Assembly (NCBI GenBank): GCA_002339015.1
Contig: DDJC01000079.1
Coordinates: 1 to 19,302, forward strand
Origin: Burkholderiales bacterium UBA1834
GTDB lineage: Bacteria > Pseudomonadota > Gammaproteobacteria > Burkholderiales > Burkholderiaceae_C
Direction of reading: 5' to 3'
DNA length: 19,302 nucleotides
The notes under the pieces were generated by a model that worked only from the letters and a program-made list of their open reading frames with translations, did no database searches and was not told the origin of the DNA. Both the position numbers and the translations under genes were made by a program. Shown here in pieces: positions 1 to 5,900 of this stretch. Positions within the stretch are counted from its first letter, which is position 1, and each line of letters starts with the position of its first letter.

Positions 1-1574
1 GGCACCGGGAAGTAGCCCTTGGGCCGATCGATCACTTCGGCGGGCAGCATGCGCCGTGCGATGCGCTTGATCACGCCCTTGCCACCGTCGCCCAGTTTGT
101 CCTGCGCGGGCAGACGGCCGGCCAGCTCGACCAATTCGTGGTCCAGGAAGGGCACGCGGGCTTCCAGGCCGCTGGCCATGGTCATGCAATCCACGCGCTT
201 GAGTGGATCGTCGGTGAGCATCACCGTGCTGTCCAGGCGCAAGGCCTTGTTGAGCGCGCTGGTGGCACCAGGGCGTGCGAAGTGCGCCTGTACGAAAGCG
301 CGACTGGCCCCCGGAGCGGCCCAAGGCGGTGCCACCGTGGCGAGGTATTCAGCCTCGCTGCGGTCGAAGAACAAGCGTTCGTAGTCGTCCACCGGCGAGC
401 TGCTGTCGGCCAGCGGGGGATACCAATGGTAGCCGGCGAACACTTCGTCTGCGCCCTGGCCGCTTTGCACCACCTTCACATGCCGGGCCACCTCGCGGGA
501 CAGCAGGTAGAAGGCCACATTGTCATGGCTGACCATGGGCTCGCTCATGGCATGGATCGCCTGGGGCAGGTGGTCGAGCAGGCCGGCACCGTCGATGCGG
601 ATCTGGTGATGACGGGTGCCGAACTCACGCGCCACCAGGTCCGAGTACTCGAACTCGTCGCCGCGTTCTTCGCCTGCCGACTCGAAACCAATTGAGAACG
701 TGTTCAGCTCCGTCTGGCCCGCACGCGCCAGCAGCGCCACCAGCAGACTGGAGTCCAATCCCCCGGAGAGCAGCACGCCCACGGGTACATCACCCACCAT
801 GCGCCGCCGCACCGCGGTTTTCAGGGCGGCCTCGACCAGTTCGGTGCGCTCGCCTTCACTGAGCGCCGCCAGGGCAGGATCTTCGTCGAACGAAGGATCC
901 CAGTAGCGGGTATCGGTGCGTGTGCCGTCGTGGTCGATGACCGCCACGGTGGCTGGCGGCAACTTGCGCACGCCTTGCAGGATCGTGTGCGGCGCGGGCA
1001 CGACGGCATGCCATTGCAGGTAGTGCTCCAATGCAACCGGATCGACGCGCGTGTCCACGTCGCCCGCGGCCAGCAGCGCCGGCAGCGTGGATGCAAACCG
1101 CAGTCGCGCGCCATCGCCCGAGACCGCAAGGTACAACGGTTTGATCCCGAGACGGTCTCGCGCCATCACGACCCGACCGCTGTCCCGCTCCGCGATCACG
1201 AAGGCGAACATGCCCTGCAGGCGCTTGACGCAATCGATGCCCCACTGGTGGTACGCGCGCAGGATGACCTCGGTATCGCCATGCGAGAAGAAGCGGTGCC
1301 CTGCGCCCTTGAGTTCCGCGCGCAGCTCGGCATGGTTGTAGATGCACCCGTTGAACACCAGGCTCAGGCCCAAGTCGGCCGAGATCATGGGCTGCTGCGC
1401 CCGCTCGGACAGGTCGATGACCTTCAGGCGCCGGTGGGCCAAGGCGATCCGGCCCTGTTGATGGCTGCCGCTGGCGTCGGGGCCGCGAGGGGCCAGTGCA
1501 TCGGACATGCGCTGAACGGCAGACAGGTCTGCCAGGCGCTGGTCGAAGCGGATTTCACCCGCGATACCGCACAT
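1..1574 (-). CDS. asnO: N-acetylglutaminylglutamine amidotransferase (asparagine synthetase B family), 3' end cut by window edge
   Basis: The visible 524 codons start MCGIAGE, so removal of Met exposes the Cys2 nucleophile of a class II glutamine amidotransferase. An N-terminal glutaminase domain (motifs RGPDA, VFNGCIYN, GDTEV, ARDRLGIKPLY) is followed by an asparagine-synthetase domain with the ATP-binding loop SGGLDSS and GQGADEVFAGY. The stretch HAVVPAPHTIL and the overall wording match, from memory, the NAGGN-type amidotransferase (Sinorhizobium AsnO, Pseudomonas PA3459) better than plain AsnB. In that family the enzyme uses glutamine to amidate N-acetylglutaminylglutamine, giving the osmolyte NAGGN in the cytoplasm. 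The start is well supported: GGAGG lies 7 bases upstream of ATG. The partner synthetase and peptidase genes would lie downstream, off the left edge, so the pathway assignment rests on this protein alone. The alternative is a generic asparagine synthase. Confidence 0.85.
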   Translation of the reverse strand, partial: MCGIAGEIRFDQRLADLSAVQRMSDALAPRGPDASGSHQQGRIALAHRRLKVIDLSERAQQPMISADLGLSLVFNGCIYNHAELRAELKGAGHRFFSHGDTEVILRAYHQWGIDCVKRLQGMFAFVIAERDSGRVVMARDRLGIKPLYLAVSGDGARLRFASTLPALLAAGDVDTRVDPVALEHYLQWHAVVPAPHTILQGVRKLPPATVAVIDHDGTRTDTRYWDPSFDEDPALAALSEGERTELVEAALKTAVRRRMVGDVPVGVLLSGGLDSSLLVALLARAGQTELNTFSIGFESAGEERGDEFEYSDLVAREFGTRHHQIRIDGAGLLDHLPQAIHAMSEPMVSHDNVAFYLLSREVARHVKVVQSGQGADEVFAGYHWYPPLADSSSPVDDYERLFFDRSEAEYLATVAPPWAAPGASRAFVQAHFARPGATSALNKALRLDSTVMLTDDPLKRVDCMTMASGLEARVPFLDHELVELAGRLPAQDKLGDGGKGVIKRIARRMLPAEVIDRPKGYFPV

Positions 1575-1606
1575 GTTGAAGCCTCCGTCTAGGTGAGAGG
1601 CAAGCA

Positions 1607-1615
1607 ATGCTAGCA
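1607..1615 (-). promoter_or_regulatory. Putative extended -10 promoter element of the asnO-like gene
   Basis: Read on the minus strand this is TGC-TAGCAT, an extended -10 with C just before the hexamer, about 32 bases upstream of the ATG. A C at that position is a known preference of stationary-phase sigma S promoters, which would suit an osmolyte gene, but that is inference. No good -35 hexamer is visible; the dyad at 1620-1643 lies where it would be. Confidence 0.4.
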
Positions 1616-1619
1616 CATC

Positions 1620-1643
1620 ACATTTGGACAAATGTATTTGTCC
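1620..1643. promoter_or_regulatory. Overlapping dyads (triple ATTTG/CAAAT half-sites), likely operator
   Basis: GGACAAAT-GT-ATTTGTCC (1626-1643) is a perfect 8-base inverted repeat with a 2-base spacer. It overlaps a second inverted repeat, ACATTT-GGAC-AAATGT (1620-1635). Together they give three alternating ATTTG/CAAAT half-sites exactly 7 bases apart. The site covers the -35 region of the presumed asnO promoter, as expected for a dimeric transcription factor. The regulator is not identifiable from the sequence. Confidence 0.55.
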
Positions 1644-1648
1644 GCGAC

Positions 1649-1675
1649 GATGCCCGTTGCCGGCATGGGGGCATC
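1649..1675. repeat. Inverted repeat between cysE and the asnO-like gene
   Basis: GATGCCC and GGGCATC form perfect 7-base arms 13 bases apart, and the interval contains the 8-base palindrome TGCCGGCA. It begins 24 bases past the cysE stop, on its 3' side. It could be a weak terminator of cysE (there is no U-tract) or another regulator site upstream of the asnO-like promoter. Confidence 0.4.
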
Positions 1676-1699
1676 AGGCAAGGAAAGGGGGGTGTGGCC

Positions 1700-2497
1700 T
1701 CAGACGAGGCGGTTCAGCCCTTCGGCGTCGAAGTGTTCGGTTTTCTGCGCATCGCAGGGCAGGCAGCCTCGGGCGGCCTCGGTGTGTGCATCACCGGCCA
1801 GTGTCTCGATGGCCTGCCACAGCAGCGCGATCTGGTGCTCATGGCCAGAGGCGTTGTCGATCAAACCCTTGAGGGCCTGCGAGAGCGGGTCGTCGCCCTC
1901 GCTCACGCCATACGCCGAGAAGCCCATCTTGGCGGCCACGGCTTCGCGCTTGGCCTGGTCCTCGTCCAGCACCTGCGACTTGGCCACAATGATTCGGGCC
2001 GGGTTGCCCACGGCCGTTGCGTTTTCGGGCACCGGCTTGGTCACCACCGCGTTGGAGCCCACGCGGGCGCCATCGCCCACGGTGAACCCGCCCAGCACCT
2101 GGGCGTTGGCCCCGATGATCACGCCCTTGCCCAGGGTGGGGTGCCGCTTGGCGCCTTTGCTGAGGGAGGTGCCGCCCAGTGTCACGCCCTGGTAGATGGT
2201 GCAGTCATCACCCACTTCGGCTGTCTCGCCGATCACGACACCCATGCCGTGGTCGATGAACACGCGCCGGCCCATCCGGGCGCCCGGGTGGATCTCGATG
2301 CCGGTGAAGAATCGCCCCCAGTGAGACAGCCACCGACCGAGCCACTTCAGTCCGTTCATCCAGCACCAATGCGCCAGCCGGTGCATGGCCAAGGCGTGCA
2401 GACCGGGATAGCAGGTCAGCACTTCCCAGGCGGAGCGGGCCGCAGGATCGCGTTCTAGGATGCAGGCGATGTCTTCTCGCAGACGAGCAAAGAGCAT
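1700..2497 (-). CDS. cysE: Serine O-acetyltransferase
   Basis: This 265-residue protein transfers acetyl from acetyl-CoA to L-serine, giving O-acetylserine, the first step of cysteine synthesis in the cytoplasm. An N-terminal helical segment (about residues 1-60) is followed by a left-handed beta-helix of hexapeptide repeats (about 66-165). FIDHGMGVVIGET carries the active-site His (about residue 83), and a second family His sits in KRHP (about 119). VGNPARI closes the helix. The C-terminal extension of about 90 residues contains a CxxC and is not recognisable. The protein resembles the shorter CysE/EpsC-like type, which has a reduced N-terminal region compared with E. coli CysE. It lies between trmJ and the asnO-like gene on the same strand, with gaps of about 100 bases on each side, so co-transcription is possible but not shown. 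Confidence 0.93.
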   Translation of the reverse strand: MLFARLREDIACILERDPAARSAWEVLTCYPGLHALAMHRLAHWCWMNGLKWLGRWLSHWGRFFTGIEIHPGARMGRRVFIDHGMGVVIGETAEVGDDCTIYQGVTLGGTSLSKGAKRHPTLGKGVIIGANAQVLGGFTVGDGARVGSNAVVTKPVPENATAVGNPARIIVAKSQVLDEDQAKREAVAAKMGFSAYGVSEGDDPLSQALKGLIDNASGHEHQIALLWQAIETLAGDAHTEAARGCLPCDAQKTEHFDAEGLNRLV

Positions 2498-2534
2498 GGG
2501 GCGCTAGGGGGTTTCCGGAGCAGCAGTGTAGGCC

Positions 2535-2566
2535 AAGCCCCGGGTGCGGGGTGGGCTGGGGGGCTT
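2535..2566. repeat. GC-rich hairpin between trmJ and cysE
   Basis: AAGCCCC (2535-2541) and GGGGCTT (2560-2566) are perfect 7-base arms around an 18-base GC-rich loop that has a further CCCC/GGGG pairing. It lies just past the trmJ stop on the minus strand. There is no T-run after it, so it is at best a weak terminator, or a structured part of the cysE leader. Confidence 0.3.
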
Positions 2567-2598
2567 ATGCCAGATCCAGATGACGGGAACAGCGCCCC

Positions 2599-3342
2599 TC
2601 AGCGGGGCTTGAGATCCCCGAAGGCTTTTGCAATGCCGCGGAGGATATGGACTTCCTCTTTGCGCAACTGCGCCCGGTTGAGCAACTGGTTCAGCCGCGG
2701 CATCAGCTTCTTGGGCGTCGCCGGGTCCAGGAAGCCGATGTCGATCAGCGCCTGCTGCCAGTGCTCCAGCGTGCCTTGCACGGCCTGCCCATCCGCCAGC
2801 TCGGCGTCGGGCGTGCGGGCATCGACCGCGAAGCCACCCAGCGCCTGGCGCCACTCATACGCCAGCACCTGTACCGCCTGGGCCAGGTTCAGCGACCCAT
2901 ACGCAGGGTTGGTCGGAATGCTCATCACCGCATGGCAGCGGTAGACATCGTCGTTGGACATGCCGTAGCGTTCGCTGCCGAACACGAAGCCCACGTTATG
3001 CGTTGTCTCGCCGCACGCCAGCGCAGCCAACCCTTCGCGCGGGGTGATCGTGCTTGGGCCGAAATCGCGCGGCGTCATCGCCGTGGCGATGGCATAGGTG
3101 ACGCCATCGAGCGCTTCGGCCAACGTGTCCACGATGCGCGCGCGCACCAGGATGTCGGCCGCGCCGCTGGCCATGGCGACGGTGTCTTCCTGCACCAGCA
3201 CATCGTCAAAGCGCGGGCGCACCAGCACCAGGTCGGAGAAGCCCATCACCTTCATGGCGCGGGCGGTCGACCCTACATTACCAGGGTGGCTGGTGCCGAT
3301 CAGGATGAACCGCGTCGGGTCCGGCTTCACTTCAGAAATCAC
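2599..3342 (-). CDS. trmJ: tRNA/RNA 2'-O-methyltransferase, TrmH (SPOUT) family, TrmJ type
   Basis: This is a SPOUT methyltransferase of about 247 residues, probably TrmJ, which 2'-O-methylates nucleotide 32 of several tRNAs using S-adenosylmethionine. The knotted SAM-binding fold shows the motifs TSHPGNVGSTARAMKVMGF near the N-terminus, VFGSERYGMSNDDV in the middle and IPTNPAYGSLNLAQAVQV, the three SPOUT/TrmH motifs. The C-terminal 80 residues are a helical extension typical of TrmJ. I chose GTG at 3342 because AAGGG lies 7 bases upstream. A TTG 24 bases further upstream (3366) would add MCVFKGLS but has no better ribosome site. It diverges from suhB. Close TrmH-family relatives acting on rRNA cannot be fully excluded. 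Confidence 0.87.
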   Translation of the reverse strand: MISEVKPDPTRFILIGTSHPGNVGSTARAMKVMGFSDLVLVRPRFDDVLVQEDTVAMASGAADILVRARIVDTLAEALDGVTYAIATAMTPRDFGPSTITPREGLAALACGETTHNVGFVFGSERYGMSNDDVYRCHAVMSIPTNPAYGSLNLAQAVQVLAYEWRQALGGFAVDARTPDAELADGQAVQGTLEHWQQALIDIGFLDPATPKKLMPRLNQLLNRAQLRKEEVHILRGIAKAFGDLKPR

Positions 3343-3367
3343 GCTCAAGCCCTTGAAAACACACAAG

Positions 3368-3389
3368 GACCACTCGGGGAGGGGTGGTC
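3368..3389. repeat. Imperfect inverted repeat in the trmJ-suhB divergent region
   Basis: GACCACTC (3368-3375) and GGGTGGTC (3382-3389) pair with one G-T wobble around a 6-base spacer. The right arm overlaps the presumed suhB -35 hexamer, so it could be an operator; it could equally be chance. Confidence 0.3.
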
Positions 3390-3413
3390 AAATCCAGGGC
3401 AAACGCCTAGAAT
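3385..3413 (+). promoter_or_regulatory. Putative sigma-70 promoter of suhB
   Basis: TGGTCA (3385-3390), a 17-base spacer and TAGAAT (3408-3413) resemble a sigma-70 promoter. Transcription would begin near 3420 and give suhB a leader of about 147 bases. No strong Shine-Dalgarno sequence precedes the suhB ATG. Confidence 0.4.
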
Positions 3414-3566
3414 CGCCATTCTCGCTCGTTCTTTGTCCACTGTTGCGCCCCGTTGTTGACCTTGGCCTGGCTTTGCCGGCGGGGGTCCTCGTGTCCCTTT
3501 GCGTTGCTGTGTGCGTGTGCCCATGTGAGCACCGCCTGCGGCACGCCTGACCATCCTTGCCCGCTC

Positions 3567-4637
3567 ATGTCCCAAGCCGCTCTGCACCCCATGCTCAACA
3601 TCGCCATCAAGGCGGCCCGCGCGGCCGGGGCGATCATCAACCGGGCGTCGCTCGATGTCGAGCGGCTCACCGTCAGCGCCAAATCCCACAATGATTTCGT
3701 GACGGAAGTGGACCAGGCGGCCGAAGAGGCCATCATCGACACCATTCTGGCCGCCTATCCCACCCACGGCATCCTCGCCGAGGAATCCGGCCAGTCCCGC
3801 GGGGCGAAATCCAGCGAGTTCGTCTGGATCATCGATCCGCTCGACGGCACCACCAATTTCATCCACGGCTTTCCGGTCTACGCAGTGTCCATCGCACTGG
3901 CATGGCGCGGCCAGGTGCAGCAGGCCGTGGTGTATGACCCGTCCCGCAACGATCTGTTCTACGCGTCGCGCGGCAAGGGCGCCTACATGAACGACCGCCG
4001 CCTGCGCGTGTCCAAGCGCACGCGGATGCTCGACAGCCTGATCGGCACGGGCTTTCCTTTCCGCAAGGGCGACAACTTCCAGCGCTACCTCAAGATGTTC
4101 GAAGAGGTGATGGTGCAGTGCGCCGGCGTGCGCCGCCCAGGCGCTGCCGCGCTGGACCTGTGCTATGTGGCCGCCGGCTTCTACGATGGCTTCTTCGAGA
4201 CCGGCCTGAGCCCGTGGGACATCGCTGCCGGCTCGCTGATGATCACCGAGGCCGGCGGCCTGGTCGGCAACTTCACCGGCGAGGCTGATTTCCTGTACCA
4301 GCGTGAAGTGGTGGCGGGCAACCCGCGCATCTACGGCCAGCTGGTGCAGATCCTCTCGCCCTACACCCGTGTGATCAAGGACGAGCCAAAGGACAACGCT
4401 GGCCTGGGCGCCAGCGCTGCCGGCATCGGCACCTACGCTGATGAGGCCGAGACGGACGAGCGCGATGCCGCGCTGCAGGCGCTGAAGGTGGCTGAAGAAG
4501 CCAAGCCGGCGGAGCCCAAGCCCGTGACGCGCAAGCGCATCACTGCTGCGGCCAAGGCCGCCGAGGTGGCTGCTGATCAAGCCTCTGAAAAGCCTGTCCC
4601 CCGACGCTCGTCCCGCTCGGACGATGCGCCTTTCTGA
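3567..4637 (+). CDS. suhB: Inositol-1-monophosphatase family protein SuhB with long C-terminal tail
   Basis: This 356-residue protein hydrolyses inositol monophosphates in a Mg-dependent way. E. coli SuhB also joins the Nus antitermination complex on rRNA operons. Metal-binding motifs are clear: AEESG (about 71-75), WIIDPLDGTTNF (about 87-98) and SPWDIAAG (about 215-222). The N-terminus LHPMLNIAIKAARAAG matches SuhB of E. coli (267 residues). The catalytic domain ends near residue 270 and is followed by about 85 residues of Ala/Lys/Glu-rich, probably disordered sequence ending in DDAPF. I chose ATG 3567; ATG 3591 is an alternative. The reading frame stays open upstream to 3453, but no other start there fits the family. 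A porin gene follows after 12 bases. Confidence 0.92.
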   Translation: MSQAALHPMLNIAIKAARAAGAIINRASLDVERLTVSAKSHNDFVTEVDQAAEEAIIDTILAAYPTHGILAEESGQSRGAKSSEFVWIIDPLDGTTNFIHGFPVYAVSIALAWRGQVQQAVVYDPSRNDLFYASRGKGAYMNDRRLRVSKRTRMLDSLIGTGFPFRKGDNFQRYLKMFEEVMVQCAGVRRPGAAALDLCYVAAGFYDGFFETGLSPWDIAAGSLMITEAGGLVGNFTGEADFLYQREVVAGNPRIYGQLVQILSPYTRVIKDEPKDNAGLGASAAGIGTYADEAETDERDAALQALKVAEEAKPAEPKPVTRKRITAAAKAAEVAADQASEKPVPRRSSRSDDAPF

Positions 4638-4649
4638 GGGGACGCCGGG

Positions 4650-5726
4650 ATGCGCACACTGAGCCCCTCCGCCCTTGCCCTGGTGTGCGCCTCGCTGTGC
4701 GCGCCGATCAGCGCCGTTCACGCGCAGGTCAGCCTCTACGGGCTGCTGGATCTGTCTGCCGAGCACATGGCCGGCCAAGGCTTTTCGCTCTCGCGAGTGT
4801 CTTCGAGTAACCTGAGCACCTCGCGCCTGGGGCTGAGGGCCGAAGAAGCGCTGGGCAGCGGTTTGAAAGTGCGCGCCACCCTGGAAACCGCCGTGTCAGC
4901 CGACACGGGCGTCAACAGCGGCGGTAGCGCGCGCTTTTTTGATCGCCATGCCCATGTGGGCCTGATTGGCAACTGGGGTGAGCTGCGCCTGGGCCGCACG
5001 GACACACCACTGGGTGTGGCCGCCGATCTGGCCGGCACCCAGGCCTTTGACGACCTGAGCATCGTGGGGGCACGGGGCGCCTCGCGCTACCGTCGCACTG
5101 ACAACAGCATCACTTATCTGCTCCCCACGGTCATCCATGGGTTGAGCGGGCAGGTGCAGTACTCCCTGGCATCGTCGGGTTTCGGCGGCAGCGGCCTTGC
5201 AGACAACCGTGTCACCGGCGACGAAGCCATCGGCGGCAAGGCCTGGGGCTTCAACCTGATCTACGCGGCCGGCCCCTTCCAGGCGGCACTCGGCCACCTG
5301 CATGCGCGCGACGAGAACATCCTGGCCGCCGGCAAGCAGGGTGCCAATGCAACCGTGCTGCTGGCCAGCTACGATTTCGGCATGCTCAAGGTGACGGCCT
5401 ACGCCAATGACGAGACCAACGCCTCCGTTATCAGCGGGGCGGATCACCTGCGCACCCTCGGCGCCAAGCTGGCAGTGCCCGTCGGTCAGGATCTGGTCCT
5501 GACGGCGGGCGCCTCACGCACGCGAGGCACCACCGATGCCCGTGGCGATGACGACCGGGTCACCATCTTCTCGCTCAAGGGCGTCTACACCCTGTCGCGC
5601 AGCACCTCGCTGTATGGCTGGCTGGTCAACGTGGACAACGAGGAGGCCGCCAACAAGGGCGTGATCGCCCCGGGCGCTGGGCAATCCGGCCGGGGCCTGG
5701 CCTTCGGGGTGCGCCACCTGTTCTGA
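4650..5726 (+). CDS. Outer-membrane general porin (Porin_4 / Burkholderiales type)
   Basis: This 358-residue protein begins with a signal peptide cleaved after about residue 25 (VHAQ), followed by QVSLYGLLDL, the usual first strand of Burkholderiales trimeric porins. The typical stretch SSNLSTSRLGLRAEEALGSG follows, and later GELRLGRTDTPLG. The protein ends in a terminal Phe (GVRHLF), the signal for insertion by the BAM complex. It would form a passive diffusion channel for small hydrophilic solutes; the substrate range cannot be read from sequence. GAGGGG lies just upstream of the ATG and includes part of the suhB stop region, so it may be translated from the suhB transcript. No separate promoter is obvious in the 12-base gap. 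Confidence 0.92.
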   Translation: MRTLSPSALALVCASLCAPISAVHAQVSLYGLLDLSAEHMAGQGFSLSRVSSSNLSTSRLGLRAEEALGSGLKVRATLETAVSADTGVNSGGSARFFDRHAHVGLIGNWGELRLGRTDTPLGVAADLAGTQAFDDLSIVGARGASRYRRTDNSITYLLPTVIHGLSGQVQYSLASSGFGGSGLADNRVTGDEAIGGKAWGFNLIYAAGPFQAALGHLHARDENILAAGKQGANATVLLASYDFGMLKVTAYANDETNASVISGADHLRTLGAKLAVPVGQDLVLTAGASRTRGTTDARGDDDRVTIFSLKGVYTLSRSTSLYGWLVNVDNEEAANKGVIAPGAGQSGRGLAFGVRHLF

Positions 5727-5756
5727 TGCCCGGGTGGCGGCTGCCGCGTGCCGCAG

Positions 5757-5777
5757 GCCAGGTAGATCGCCTGGCGA
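5757..5777. repeat. Overlapping short palindromes downstream of the porin gene
   Basis: GCCAGG-N7-CCTGGC (5757-5775) overlaps TCGCC-T-GGCGA (5767-5777). The motif TGGCGA recurs at 5772, 5789 and 5803. No T-run follows. It may be a weak terminator of the suhB-porin unit or structure ahead of mutS. The 174-base gap 5727-5900 shows nothing else. Confidence 0.25.
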
Positions 5778-5900
5778 CTTGCTGCTGATGGCGACAGCGC
5801 GCTGGCGAGCGTACCCTGCGCCCCAGGCTGGACAATCCCACGTTTGATGCGCCGTGTCGATGCGGACGGAAGCCGCTTCACAACCTGCGAAAATACGCGG

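Noticed and set aside
1607..2458. Plus-strand open frame of 283 codons opposite cysE
   Set aside because: cysE on the minus strand has the complete hexapeptide fold; the opposite frame is His/Gly/Val-rich noise.
3345..4778. Long minus-strand open frame of 477 codons opposite suhB
   Set aside because: It is the complement of suhB and the porin start in a GC-rich genome; the product is Gly/Ala/His/Arg-rich with no recognisable domain.
5844..5900. 19-residue N-terminal extension of MutS from ATG 5844
   Set aside because: It has no similarity to MutS N-termini known to me and no ribosome site; ATG 5901 already gives a longer lead than E. coli MutS.
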